A stretch of DNA of 64,000 nucleotides, taken from contig NZ_JAYXKP010000003.1 in the NCBI RefSeq assembly GCF_036039175.1, positions 218,082 to 282,081 of the forward strand, written 5' to 3'. Made by a program: the position numbers and the translations under genes. Positions 53,208-61,438 of the stretch are shown here, one piece after another; within the stretch, counting starts at the first letter, position 1, and each line of letters starts with the position of its first letter. The notes beneath the pieces are model-generated. The model ran no database searches, was not told the DNA's origin, and saw nothing but the letters and a program-made list of their open reading frames with translations. Origin of the DNA: Marinilactibacillus sp036039175 (GTDB lineage Bacteria > Bacillota > Bacilli > Lactobacillales > Carnobacteriaceae_A).

Positions 53208-53570
53208 TTAGAATACAGTCGAGATCAAGGCGATTATTGCGGGTCCACCTTGGGTCAAAATGATTTTTCTACTACTTGTGATGCTACCGTATAAAGCTAC
53301 AAGAATAATGTAAATTAATATGAGCCTCGTGATTTCAAGAGAGGCGGTCGAGAAGAAGGTACTATAAAGCAGTCCCAGTCCAATTAAACCATTATATACG
53401 CCTTGGTTCTTGAGTAAGGTGTTCAGAGATTTTTGTTTCAGTTCATTCTGATTCATATTAAATATTCGACTGGTTGTACTAGAAGTTGTCTTAATCGTTT
53501 GAATGTAAAAGATATAGAAAAATTCAAGTGCCACCACTGTTGTCAGTATAGTAGACAGTATCGACATCAT
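53208..53570 (-). CDS. DUF1304 family membrane protein
   Basis: 120 residues with four helices and a polar loop (NMNQNELKQKSLNTLLKNQGVYNGLIG), the hallmark region of DUF1304. Function not established. It is the last gene of a four-gene operon with MarR, nitroreductase and monooxygenase genes and touches the preceding stop codon, so translation is coupled. Confidence 0.85.
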   Translation of the reverse strand: MMSILSTILTTVVALEFFYIFYIQTIKTTSSTTSRIFNMNQNELKQKSLNTLLKNQGVYNGLIGLGLLYSTFFSTASLEITRLILIYIILVALYGSITSSRKIILTQGGPAIIALISTVF

Positions 53571-53858
53571 TTATTCTCCCAGTTCAGAAACTCTTAAGAC
53601 AGGTGGTTTTGCACTAAAGTCTGCTACATTACCAAATAATTTTTGTAGTAAGGGACTTTGGTTATGGATTTCGATGGCTGCTTGATCTGCCCAGATTTCC
53701 ATCATGATGAATGTGTTTCTTTCTTCCACTGATTCGTAAAGGTGGTATTCAATACACCCTTCTTCTTTTCTTGTTTCTGCAATCAGTGCTTTCGTATCTG
53801 CTAAAAATGTTTCGCGTTTATCTTCTTTAATGAAAAACGATGCATTAATGACTTTCAT
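53571..53858 (-). CDS. ABM-domain monooxygenase-like protein (YgiN type)
   Basis: 95 residues, a single antibiotic-biosynthesis-monooxygenase ferredoxin-like fold. Features: INASFFIKEDKRETF, ETRKEEGCIEYHLYES, FIMMEIWADQAAIEIHNQS. Related proteins oxidise quinols or act on small aromatic compounds without a cofactor. Its neighbours, a nitroreductase and a MarR regulator, point to quinone or nitroaromatic detoxification. Confidence 0.88.
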   Translation of the reverse strand: MKVINASFFIKEDKRETFLADTKALIAETRKEEGCIEYHLYESVEERNTFIMMEIWADQAAIEIHNQSPLLQKLFGNVADFSAKPPVLRVSELGE

Positions 53859-53875
53859 TTGATAATCTTCCTCTC

Positions 53876-54505
53876 TTATTTAAAAGTAGTGAATTCTTTT
53901 ACATCTAATCGAATAGAATTGTAACCCGTTTCTACTGCTTTACCAACAGACAAAATCATAACAGGTACATAACGGTCTTTGTTTAAACCAAATGCTTCTG
54001 CTAACTGGTCTGCTTCAAATCCACCGATAGGGTTTGTGTCGTATCCATAAGAACGTGCAACTAACATAAATTGCATAGCAGCTAGACTTGAATCGATTTT
54101 TACAACATCGTTCATTTCTTCTCTAGTAAGGTTCTTGTAATAAGGGATGATAGCAGAAATTTGCTCATCTCTGACTTCTTGAGACATTTTACCTTCTGCT
54201 ACTGCTTGATCATAAATTTCTTCTCCGTACTCATAACATTCCATATCCCCAAAAATAAGCACCATTGCTGAAGATGTATCATTTTGTCTAGTGTTAAAAC
54301 GGATTAATGGTTTTAATTTCGCTTTTTCTTCATCGCTCTCAACTACTACAAAACGCCAAGGCTGCATGTTGACAGATGAGGGTGCAATCGTTGATTTCTG
54401 GAGCATTTCAAGCATTTCTTCGTGAGGAATTTTTACATTCTCATCGTAAACTCGGATGGATTTTCTGTTATAAGTGATATCTGAAAAATCGTTATTCATT
54501 GTCAT
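53876..54505 (-). CDS. Nitroreductase family protein
   Basis: 209 residues with the FMN-binding motifs YNRKSIRVYD near the N-terminus, PSSVNMQPWRFVVV and the later YDTNPIGGFEADQLAEAFG. Family reaction: NAD(P)H-dependent reduction of quinones, nitro compounds or flavins. It overlaps nothing but lies two bases after the MarR stop, so it is co-transcribed. Confidence 0.92.
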   Translation of the reverse strand: MTMNNDFSDITYNRKSIRVYDENVKIPHEEMLEMLQKSTIAPSSVNMQPWRFVVVESDEEKAKLKPLIRFNTRQNDTSSAMVLIFGDMECYEYGEEIYDQAVAEGKMSQEVRDEQISAIIPYYKNLTREEMNDVVKIDSSLAAMQFMLVARSYGYDTNPIGGFEADQLAEAFGLNKDRYVPVMILSVGKAVETGYNSIRLDVKEFTTFK

Positions 54506-54507
54506 TC

Positions 54508-54927
54508 TTAACCCTCTTCTTGTTTAATTATTTTTTGAAGCAACGTTGCTAATTGTTCTTCTTCTTCCGGAGTCAGTGAATGGCATAAAGCACTTTGCGA
54601 AGCATCAAATTGTTTTTCACAGTTCATCAGTTCTTCTTTCGCCTTTTCAGTGACCTCTACGAAGACTTCGCGGTTATTATCTTTGTTTCTTTCACGAATC
54701 ACGTATCCTTTTTCTTCTAAAATCTTTAAATGTCTCGTAACAGCGGCGCTGTCTATACACAGTTCAGACTGTATTTTTTTCTGTGAGCATTTCCCGGATT
54801 CTTTAAGAAATACCATTAATTCGTACCTGGTCAGACTAAATCCAACTTTTTTCTCAAACCTGGATACCATGACCTGATTTGCGATTTTGATCTGATAATA
54901 GAGCTTGCTAGATCCTTTAAGGTCCAT
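54508..54927 (-). CDS. MarR-family regulator
   Basis: 139 residues with a winged helix (about 35-95; LCIDSAAVTRHLKILEEKGYVIRERN) flanked by dimerisation helices. Start chosen at MDLKGSSKLYY, six bases from AAGGAGG; a longer frame includes that site. First gene of the operon. Palindromes at 54942-54951 and 54964-54975 around its promoter indicate autorepression. One Cys near the N-terminus of the HTH (CSQKKIQSELC) might serve as a redox sensor as in MhqR/OhrR relatives; that is a guess. Confidence 0.9.
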   Translation of the reverse strand: MDLKGSSKLYYQIKIANQVMVSRFEKKVGFSLTRYELMVFLKESGKCSQKKIQSELCIDSAAVTRHLKILEEKGYVIRERNKDNNREVFVEVTEKAKEELMNCEKQFDASQSALCHSLTPEEEEQLATLLQKIIKQEEG

Positions 54928-54941
54928 TTCCATCCTCCTTC

Positions 54942-54975
54942 CAAACGTTTGACTTATCAATCATTGACTAGTCAA
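54942..54975. promoter_or_regulatory. MarR operators
   Basis: Two perfect palindromes, CAAACGTTTG (54942-54951) and TTGACTAGTCAA (54964-54975), lie just downstream of the -10 of the MarR promoter, where bound repressor would block transcription. Confidence 0.65.
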
Positions 54976-55003
54976 CTATAAGTGAAACGAATCTGTTTGT
55001 AAA
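54975..55003 (-). promoter_or_regulatory. Promoter of MarR operon
   Basis: TTTACA and TATAGT with a 17-base spacer on the minus strand, directly upstream of the palindromes. Confidence 0.6.
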
Positions 55004-55218
55004 CCTACTATACAAAAATAAGTAAAAATCTTTTAGGAATATTATTTATTCAATACTGAAGGTGCTATAAAATATTTAAAGTATTTACAGATTTATTGTT
55101 CAGAAAAGATTTATTTAGCGCTTATCTTTGATATACTATTTTTAATCAAATAAATTCAAGTCCTGTTTACTCCCTTAAATAAAATGATTTTTAACTACTA
55201 ACTATAGGAGATTTGCGT

Positions 55219-55869
55219 GTGCATAAGTTTAAAAGAATTACATTGATGATTCTATCCATGACGCTTGTATCGTTATCCGCTTCAATGACTATAAAAGCAG
55301 CCATCGGACTTTCTCCGTGGGATGCTATTGCCCAGTCCCTTTCTCATATTTCAATGATTAAAGTCGGTACAATTGGCATGATGCTGAATATTTCTTGTGT
55401 TTTTGGACAACTGGTTCTATTGAGAAAAGAATTCCCAATCAGACAGCTGCTTCAGATTCCTGCTAGCGTCCTTATTGGTGTATTGGTTAATTTCTTTTAT
55501 TACACTATTTTTGACACCTTAGTTCTACCAAACTACTTGATGTCCACCCTTCTTTTCTTTCTAGGTACGTTTTTAGCTGCTTTTGCCGTGAGTATGGTGA
55601 TGGTCGTGAATGTCGTGACCTTTCCTTTAGAAGCTTTTTGTATGGCTGTTGCCTTGAAAGTAGGGACTCGTTTCTCGGTTATTCGACAGTCCGTTGATAT
55701 ACTTGCTGTTATCTTAACGCTATCCCTTACTTTTACAGTAGATATTCCACTAACCGTTAGGGAAGGTACGATTATTGGTATGCTGATTTTTGCGCCTTTA
55801 TTAGGCATTATCATCAAAAGACTTCAGCCGCTGATTAACCGCACTGAAAGCGAAGCAACTGCTGTTTAA
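55219..55869 (+). CDS. YczE/YyaS/YitT-type membrane protein
   Basis: 216 residues with about five helices. Conserved features: SLSASMTIKAAIGLSPWDAIAQSLS and GTIGMMLNISCVFGQLVLLRKEF. Family of unclear function; in Bacillus YczE is linked to surfactin production through Sfp. The start may be GTG 55219 (GGAG eight bases upstream) rather than TTG 55213, which is too near the site. Monocistronic. Confidence 0.8.
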   Translation: MHKFKRITLMILSMTLVSLSASMTIKAAIGLSPWDAIAQSLSHISMIKVGTIGMMLNISCVFGQLVLLRKEFPIRQLLQIPASVLIGVLVNFFYYTIFDTLVLPNYLMSTLLFFLGTFLAAFAVSMVMVVNVVTFPLEAFCMAVALKVGTRFSVIRQSVDILAVILTLSLTFTVDIPLTVREGTIIGMLIFAPLLGIIIKRLQPLINRTESEATAV

Positions 55870-55919
55870 TTGGATGTGAACTCTATAATATATAAGAGAT
55901 TCTGATAGGAGCCTGTAAA

Positions 55920-56489
55920 ATGGACACTGAACCACTTCTCACCGTAACGTCGAGAGCAACGTTTAGATGCTGGTTAGAAAAGTATGCGGAGACTGAAAAA
56001 TTCTGCTGGATCGTTGTTGGTATGAAAGAACAAGATAACGTTATTCAGTACTTGGATGTTGTTGAAGAAGCGCTCTGCTTTGGCTGGATCGACGGCATCA
56101 AAAAGAAGCTAGCTGACGGTAGACTCGTTCAACGCTTATCTCCTAGAAAACCTAACAGTAACTGGACAGAATTAAATAAAGAACGTGTTCGTAGATTAGA
56201 ACGTCTGGGACTTATGACCGATAGCGGCCGTCGAGTGTTGCCTGAAATGGATCCGAGTGCCTTTAAAATCGATCCAGAAATTGAACAAGCATTAAAAACG
56301 GATCCAGATTTATATCAAATATTTCTAAGTTTTCCGGAATTATACAGAAGGATCAGAATCGATACGATCCAAAGCTACAAGAATCAACCAGATTTATTTC
56401 GTAAACGATTAGAAAAATTCCTTTTACATACAAGAGAACATAGACTCTATGGTCAATGGAATGATCACGGTCGTTTGATAGAAGAATGA
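55920..56489 (+). CDS. YdeI/OmpD-associated family protein
   Basis: 189 residues. Core blocks LDVVEEALCFGWIDGIKKK, RLSPRKPNSNWTELNKERV and RRLERLGLMTDSGRRVLPE are typical of this cytoplasmic family. Homologues are implicated in peptide or antibiotic resistance in some reports; the biochemical role is unknown. GGAG lies upstream of the ATG. It follows the YczE-type gene by 50 bases. Confidence 0.85.
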   Translation: MDTEPLLTVTSRATFRCWLEKYAETEKFCWIVVGMKEQDNVIQYLDVVEEALCFGWIDGIKKKLADGRLVQRLSPRKPNSNWTELNKERVRRLERLGLMTDSGRRVLPEMDPSAFKIDPEIEQALKTDPDLYQIFLSFPELYRRIRIDTIQSYKNQPDLFRKRLEKFLLHTREHRLYGQWNDHGRLIEE

Positions 56490-56516
56490 GTGTTTTTGAT
56501 TATCTAAATGATGACA

Positions 56517-56557
56517 CAAAGAGGCTTCGCTAGATATTTCTAAGCGCAGCCTCTTTT
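56517..56557. terminator. Bidirectional terminator
   Basis: Stem AAAGAGGCTtCGC with complement and TTTT, between the YdeI-type gene and the convergent WYL regulator. Confidence 0.8.
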
Positions 56558-56583
56558 ATGCATACATTCTTTTAGGGGATTTA

Positions 56584-57501
56584 TCAGGATTCATATAGTT
56601 CAAGGGCTTTTTTTAAGAAGAGGATATATTGATTTCTATATTGATCCGGTCCAAGTACTTTAACTTTACTTCCAAAGCCCGCTAGAAATTGAAAAGCATA
56701 TTGATTCTCTGGCAAAGATAGATTGACTATGCAGTTTCCATCTACTACTTCGCTTACTGCACTTTTTCCGTATCGCTCTATAAACTGATCTCTTACTTCA
56801 AGCGCTATACACAAGCTTACTTGAGTCATCTCCTGCTGCATTTTTTGAACAGAGGGTTTCTCATAAACAGGAGCTAGTCTTGGTGAGAAAAATCCTTCTC
56901 TTTCAATAGATAGAATTCTCGTTAACTTGAACGTTCTATAATCTTCTCTATCCAAACTATAGGCTACCAGATACCAATGCATTTCGTTCAACTGTAATCC
57001 ATAGGGTTCTACAGCACGCTGTGACCTATTCCCTTCTCGGTCAACGTAGGCTATTTTCAATCGCCAATGATGTTCGATGGCCTGATTGATCAGTGAAATT
57101 TCTTCTCGCATCTCATTTCTGCCGGCCCATTCGTAAAAAGATAGACCCAATTTTGGTGATGCTGAAATTGTGGTCATTCCTTTAATTTTCTGAATGGTTG
57201 CCTGTATCTGCCTGTCAGCAATCAATCCTTCAAATCCACTTAATGCGATCAGGATATTTTCAATATCTTCGTGCGTCAAAAGTCGCTTGTCGAATTTATA
57301 CTCCTCCATCAGGGCGTAACCACCCTTGGATCCAAGTTCTGCATAAATTGGGATATTGGCATAGCCCAGCGTTTCAATATCTCTTTGAATCGTCCGTTTT
57401 GTAACATTAAATAGCTGGCTGAATTCCGTAGCGGAAACTTTTTCTTTTTGTAGTAAAATCATAACCATTGAAATCAATCGTTCAATTTTTTTCATTTCCA
57501 T
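56584..57501 (-). CDS. WYL-domain transcriptional regulator (YafY family)
   Basis: 305 residues. N-terminal HTH_11 (about 1-60; FSQLFNVTKRTIQRDIETL), then a WYL domain (about 140-215) with AVEPYGLQLNEMHWYLVAYS, and a C-terminal WCX part. WYL domains bind ligands such as nucleic acids or nucleotides. Divergent from a VOC-family gene 72 bases away; probably regulates it and itself. Confidence 0.9.
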   Translation of the reverse strand: MEMKKIERLISMVMILLQKEKVSATEFSQLFNVTKRTIQRDIETLGYANIPIYAELGSKGGYALMEEYKFDKRLLTHEDIENILIALSGFEGLIADRQIQATIQKIKGMTTISASPKLGLSFYEWAGRNEMREEISLINQAIEHHWRLKIAYVDREGNRSQRAVEPYGLQLNEMHWYLVAYSLDREDYRTFKLTRILSIEREGFFSPRLAPVYEKPSVQKMQQEMTQVSLCIALEVRDQFIERYGKSAVSEVVDGNCIVNLSLPENQYAFQFLAGFGSKVKVLGPDQYRNQYILFLKKALELYES

Positions 57502-57573
57502 TCTCCTATATACGACATACAGTTGTCATCGATACCCAAGTATACTTCAATTATCAAAAGGAGGAAATAAAAA

Positions 57574-58029
57574 ATGAAAACTATCGCTTATCTTCAACTT
57601 AACGGCAACGCAGCAGAGGCTCTATCGTTTTACAAAAATGCTTTACAGGCAACTGACGTAACAGAAGTCCGCTTTGGTGCTTTTGGACAAGATCCGAATT
57701 ATCCTTTATCCGAAACAGAACAAGAAATGGTTATGGAAGCACGGATTGAATTTTCTGGAAATGTCTTGATGCTTTCTGATGTTTTACCTTCTATGCAAGC
57801 TGTTACTGGTCCAGTTACCAGTGGAAATACTGTATTGATCAGCGTAATAGATGCAGAGCCAACAGTAAATGAGCAGCTCTTCACCAACTTATCTGAAGGC
57901 GGAGCAGTGATCATGCCACTAGCTTCAATGCCATGGTCTGCTAGCTTTGGTATGCTGATTGATTCATTTGGAGTAACTTGGAAGTTTAACAGTGATGCCA
58001 GTAAATTTCTGAACGGTTTCAACGCTTAG
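57574..58029 (+). CDS. VOC-family protein, PhnB-like
   Basis: 151 residues of the DUF899/PhnB-type VOC fold: AYLQLNGNAAEALSFYKNALQ, EARIEFSGNVLMLSDVLP, and the closing GMLIDSFGVTWKFN. Catalytic acidic residues of true glyoxalases are only partly present, so activity is unknown. AGGAGG precedes the ATG. The neighbouring WYL regulator faces away. Confidence 0.88.
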   Translation: MKTIAYLQLNGNAAEALSFYKNALQATDVTEVRFGAFGQDPNYPLSETEQEMVMEARIEFSGNVLMLSDVLPSMQAVTGPVTSGNTVLISVIDAEPTVNEQLFTNLSEGGAVIMPLASMPWSASFGMLIDSFGVTWKFNSDASKFLNGFNA

Positions 58030-58043
58030 TAAAGGTTCTATAT

Positions 58044-58089
58044 AAAAAATAGCCTAACACTTCAATAATAGAGTGTTGGGCTATTTTTG
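58044..58089. terminator. Bidirectional terminator
   Basis: Stem AAATAGCC-AACACT with complement between two convergent VOC genes; A- and T-runs on both sides. Confidence 0.8.
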
Positions 58090-58094
58090 TTTAG

Positions 58095-58475
58095 TTAATC
58101 CGTTGTGATTTCAATCAAGTTTCCTTCGGGATCCGCAATCACTGATTCATAATAGCCGTCTCCTGTTACTCTTGGGCCATTCAGTAATGAAAATCCATCT
58201 TTTACTAGTTTATTTGTCAAAGAATCGACTATTTTTTCTGTCCCTACTGCAAAAGCTAGATGTGCATATCCTATGCTTTCAGATTGAGTCTTGGTCATCC
58301 CGTCTTTATGCATGATTTCCAGTCTCGCTCCGGAATCAAAGGACAGAAAGTAAGAAGTAAATCCTGTTTTTTCATTATGATAACGCGATCCGCTCATTGC
58401 TTTGAAGTACGTCTCGTAAAACTCTTTCATGGCTTCTAAATCGTTGGTCCATAGTGCTACGTGTTCTATCCTCAT
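58095..58475 (-). CDS. VOC-family protein, glyoxalase-like
   Basis: 126 residues. Two beta-alpha-beta-beta-beta modules: RIEHVALWTNDLEAMKEFY and IGYAHLAFAVGTEKIVDSL. Metal-ligand candidates His5, Glu53-like residue, His77 and Glu122 (NLIEITTD) match the glyoxalase/lactoylglutathione-lyase layout. Substrate unknown. Monocistronic, with a second VOC gene converging from the left. Confidence 0.88.
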   Translation of the reverse strand: MRIEHVALWTNDLEAMKEFYETYFKAMSGSRYHNEKTGFTSYFLSFDSGARLEIMHKDGMTKTQSESIGYAHLAFAVGTEKIVDSLTNKLVKDGFSLLNGPRVTGDGYYESVIADPEGNLIEITTD

Positions 58476-58606
58476 CCTATCGTCTCCTCTATCACTCTAT
58501 TTTTCAGTACCTTATTTATATATCTAGTATAAAACAAATCCTATCCAGTCGTACTAGAACTCACTGGTAAATGAACATTCAAAGCGGGTTATACTCAAAG
58601 ATAAAC

Positions 58607-58651
58607 GAAAAAAGCTGACTCAAGACATCTAATTGTCCTGAACCAGCTTTC
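58607..58651 (-). terminator. Terminator of ABC-2 exporter operon
   Basis: Stem AAGCTG/CAGCTT with inner GACA/TGTC and TTTTTT on the minus strand. Confidence 0.7.
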
Positions 58652-58661
58652 TTATTTTAAC

Positions 58662-59432
58662 TTATGTTCTTAATCCGCGACCTTTTTCAATAAGATACCA
58701 GCAAATTGCGTAAAGCACCACGACAAACGCAACTAAAATCCCCATCGATAACATGATTGGTACATCGATGACGCCAAGGAATCCATAGCGGAATCCTGAA
58801 ATCATATAAACGATTGGATTCACTTTAGACACTCCTTGCCAGAATGGTGGCAACATAGAGATTGAATAGAAGACTCCACCCAGGTAAGTCAATGGTTGTA
58901 AAACAAATGTTGGAACGATTGAAACATCATCAAACGATTGAGCAAAAATCCCGTTCAATAATCCTGCTAGTGAAAATAGCGTAGAGGTCATGAATAATGT
59001 AATGATGACAATAGCCCAAGAATACACTTGAAGTGGTACAAAGAATAGAGAAATAACGGTAACGAGTATCCCTACTAAAATACTTCTTCCAAGTCCACCA
59101 ATTAAGAATCCCCAAACAATTACATGGGTCGGTACAGGTGCGATCAATATTTCCTCAATATTTTTCTGGAATTTCTGAGAAAAGAAAGAGGATGAGACAT
59201 TTGAATAAGAGCTTGTAATGATCGACATCATAATCAGACCTGGAACGATGAACTCCATGTAAGAGAATCCTTCCATCTCTCCGATGCGGTCTCCAATCAG
59301 ATTCCCAAAGATGACAAAGTATAAAGACGTCGTAATAACCGGTGGTACTAAAGTCTGTATCCAGATACGCAGATACCGATTCGTTTCTTTGACTGCCAGA
59401 CTTTTTAAGGCTGTAAAATAAAGATTAAACAT
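58662..59432 (-). CDS. ABC-2 type exporter permease
   Basis: 256 residues with six helices. The ABC-2 signature lies in the C-terminal half, ending the fourth helix region with FVLQPLTYLGGVFYSISMLPPFWQ. The start overlaps the ATPase gene end by eight bases. With the ATPase it makes an exporter for drugs, polysaccharides or lipids; target unknown. Confidence 0.92.
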   Translation of the reverse strand: MFNLYFTALKSLAVKETNRYLRIWIQTLVPPVITTSLYFVIFGNLIGDRIGEMEGFSYMEFIVPGLIMMSIITSSYSNVSSSFFSQKFQKNIEEILIAPVPTHVIVWGFLIGGLGRSILVGILVTVISLFFVPLQVYSWAIVIITLFMTSTLFSLAGLLNGIFAQSFDDVSIVPTFVLQPLTYLGGVFYSISMLPPFWQGVSKVNPIVYMISGFRYGFLGVIDVPIMLSMGILVAFVVVLYAICWYLIEKGRGLRT

Positions 59433-60360
59433 TGGTTTCCTCCACTTGATGTTTTTCTTCCGTAACTTTCAGGAATAGTTCTTCTAGGCGGTTAGACTTA
59501 TTGCGCATAGACAATACTTTGATTCCTTGTCTGCTGAGTTGTTCAAATAAGTCATTCACACCCTGATTCCGTTCAACTTCTACTGTTAATGTTGATTCGT
59601 CTACAAGTTGGCTTTGGTAGCCAGTGATTTCCGGTTTCTTGTCAGAAGGCTCTAGGTCGAAGATAAAGGTTTCAAACTGAAGTTTCGAAAGCAGTGACTT
59701 CATGCTTGTATTTTCAATCAGCGCCCCTGTCTGAATAATTCCGATGTTACGGCAGAGCATCTCTGCTTCTTCTAGATAATGCGTTGTTAAGATGATAGTC
59801 GTTCCGTTCTCGTTTAACTCTCTCAAGAATGTCCACATTTCGCGTCGCAATTCGATATCTACACCAGCAGTAGGTTCATCTAAAATCAATAAACGCGGTT
59901 CATGCATCAAAGCACGGGCAATCATCAATCGACGTTTCATCCCACCTGAAAGCATACGGGCACGAACATCGCGTTTTTCCCATAAATCAGATTGCTTCAA
60001 GTATTTTTCGCTTCGTTCTAGCGCTTCTTTACGAGAAACACCGTAGTAACCAGCCTGGTTAACAACAATCTGCTGAACCGTTTCAAAAGGATTAAAGTTG
60101 AATTCCTGAGGAACAAGTCCGATTTGTTGCTTAGCGCGAACAAGGTCTGTGTCAATATCGTAGCCAAAAACATTCACTTTACCAGATGTTTTGTTGACTA
60201 GTGAGGTGATAATTCCAATCGTAGTTGATTTACCGGCACCGTTAGGACCTAGCAAAGCATAGAAGTCGCCTTCTTCCACGGTTAGATCGATTCCACGTAG
60301 GGCTTCAACGCCTGTACCATAGACTTTTTTCAAGTCTTTTATTTCTAGTGCGTATGTCAT
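59425..60360 (-). CDS. ABC exporter ATPase
   Basis: 311 residues. Walker A GPNGAGKST, signature MLSGGMKRRL, Walker B LLILDEPTAGVD, and His in LTTHYLEE. The C-terminal 80 residues form the extra domain common to DRR/CcmA-like ATPases. Operon with the ABC-2 permease. Confidence 0.94.
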   Translation of the reverse strand: MTYALEIKDLKKVYGTGVEALRGIDLTVEEGDFYALLGPNGAGKSTTIGIITSLVNKTSGKVNVFGYDIDTDLVRAKQQIGLVPQEFNFNPFETVQQIVVNQAGYYGVSRKEALERSEKYLKQSDLWEKRDVRARMLSGGMKRRLMIARALMHEPRLLILDEPTAGVDIELRREMWTFLRELNENGTTIILTTHYLEEAEMLCRNIGIIQTGALIENTSMKSLLSKLQFETFIFDLEPSDKKPEITGYQSQLVDESTLTVEVERNQGVNDLFEQLSRQGIKVLSMRNKSNRLEELFLKVTEEKHQVEETNV

Positions 60361-60502
60361 TTACTCATGATCTCCTTATAGATGTGATTTCTTTATTTTA
60401 TCATGAATTTACTTACAAATTGTAAAAGATGCATAATGTCTCATAATATTTTTAGTAGTAGATTCAATAAGTTTTATAGATTGAACTAATCGTACTTGAA
60501 AC

Positions 60503-60536
60503 AAATAAGAAGAATCCTCTAGTTAGCGATTCTTCA
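60503..60536 (-). terminator. Terminator of XRE gene
   Basis: Stem GAAGAATC/GATTCTTC followed by TTATTTG on the minus strand; weak T-run. Confidence 0.5.
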
Positions 60537-60598
60537 AAGTCAATTTGTCTATTACTGTCCAAAGATCAATACCTTTAGTGTTTAACATTATTATTCTA

Positions 60599-61168
60599 TT
60601 AGAAATTGAAGATAAATATTGATAAGACAGCAATGATGACCCCTACTAATAAGAAAGCCATAACTATAAAAAATTTTGACAACCCATCTTTCACATTATT
60701 TCTGGTTTTTCTTACTTCTTCAATATCCCGGTGTTCCATAAATGCTATGATTTCTCTGAATGTCTGAATATTCTCTGCCTTTTTCATTTTTTCAACTTTT
60801 ATTGATGCGTACATACCTATCGCCCACAGAATGAATGGTGGAACGAAAAACCAGTATTTTGGCAAGTAAAGAGAAGGACCAATTGACAGCATAGACATTG
60901 CAATAAAAAACATCATCACTTTAGTATACTTATCCATATTTAAACGAGAAATTTCATCTTTCATTTTACTAACATCCCCTTTCACTAGTTCATCTAAGGA
61001 AACAGAGAATAATACACTAAGTAACAATAAATTGTGAACATCCGGATAACTACGTTCATTTTCCCAGTTTGAGATTGTCTGACGCGAAACATATATCCTC
61101 TCGGCTAACTCCTCCTGAGAGAGATTCTCTTTATTCCGATATTTTTTTATTTGATTACCCAGTTTCAT
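60599..61168 (-). CDS. XRE-family regulator with membrane segments
   Basis: 189 residues. HTH_3 domain at about 5-60 (LSQEELAERIYVSRQTISNWENERSYP), a short linker, then three to four helices (about 82-188). Such HTH-membrane fusions are common in Firmicutes, often regulating a nearby transporter. The ABC-2 exporter is downstream on the same strand, but a terminator separates them. Confidence 0.88.
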   Translation of the reverse strand: MKLGNQIKKYRNKENLSQEELAERIYVSRQTISNWENERSYPDVHNLLLLSVLFSVSLDELVKGDVSKMKDEISRLNMDKYTKVMMFFIAMSMLSIGPSLYLPKYWFFVPPFILWAIGMYASIKVEKMKKAENIQTFREIIAFMEHRDIEEVRKTRNNVKDGLSKFFIVMAFLLVGVIIAVLSIFIFNF

Positions 61169-61339
61169 TTAATCCGCTCCTTATAAAATGAAGATAACGC
61201 CAACTGAACATTTATGCCATCAAATAGCTTTATAGTCGCCATAATTTCTATGTCAAAATCTTTTTACATATACTCTATCTTCATTATATAGCATTTTTCA
61301 GTCTCTGAATTACGACATTCAACAAGTTTATTTTCCCTC

Positions 61340-61369
61340 AAAAAAAGACTTATCTCAGAAAGATAAGTC
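61340..61369 (-). terminator. Terminator of P-type ATPase gene
   Basis: Stem GACTTATCT/AGATAAGTC with seven T on the minus strand. Confidence 0.85.
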
Positions 61370-61438
61370 ATAAGTGTAACATTTGAAATTTTTTCTTAAC
61401 AGGACTATATTGCAAAAATTGAATAGTGGAAAAATCAT

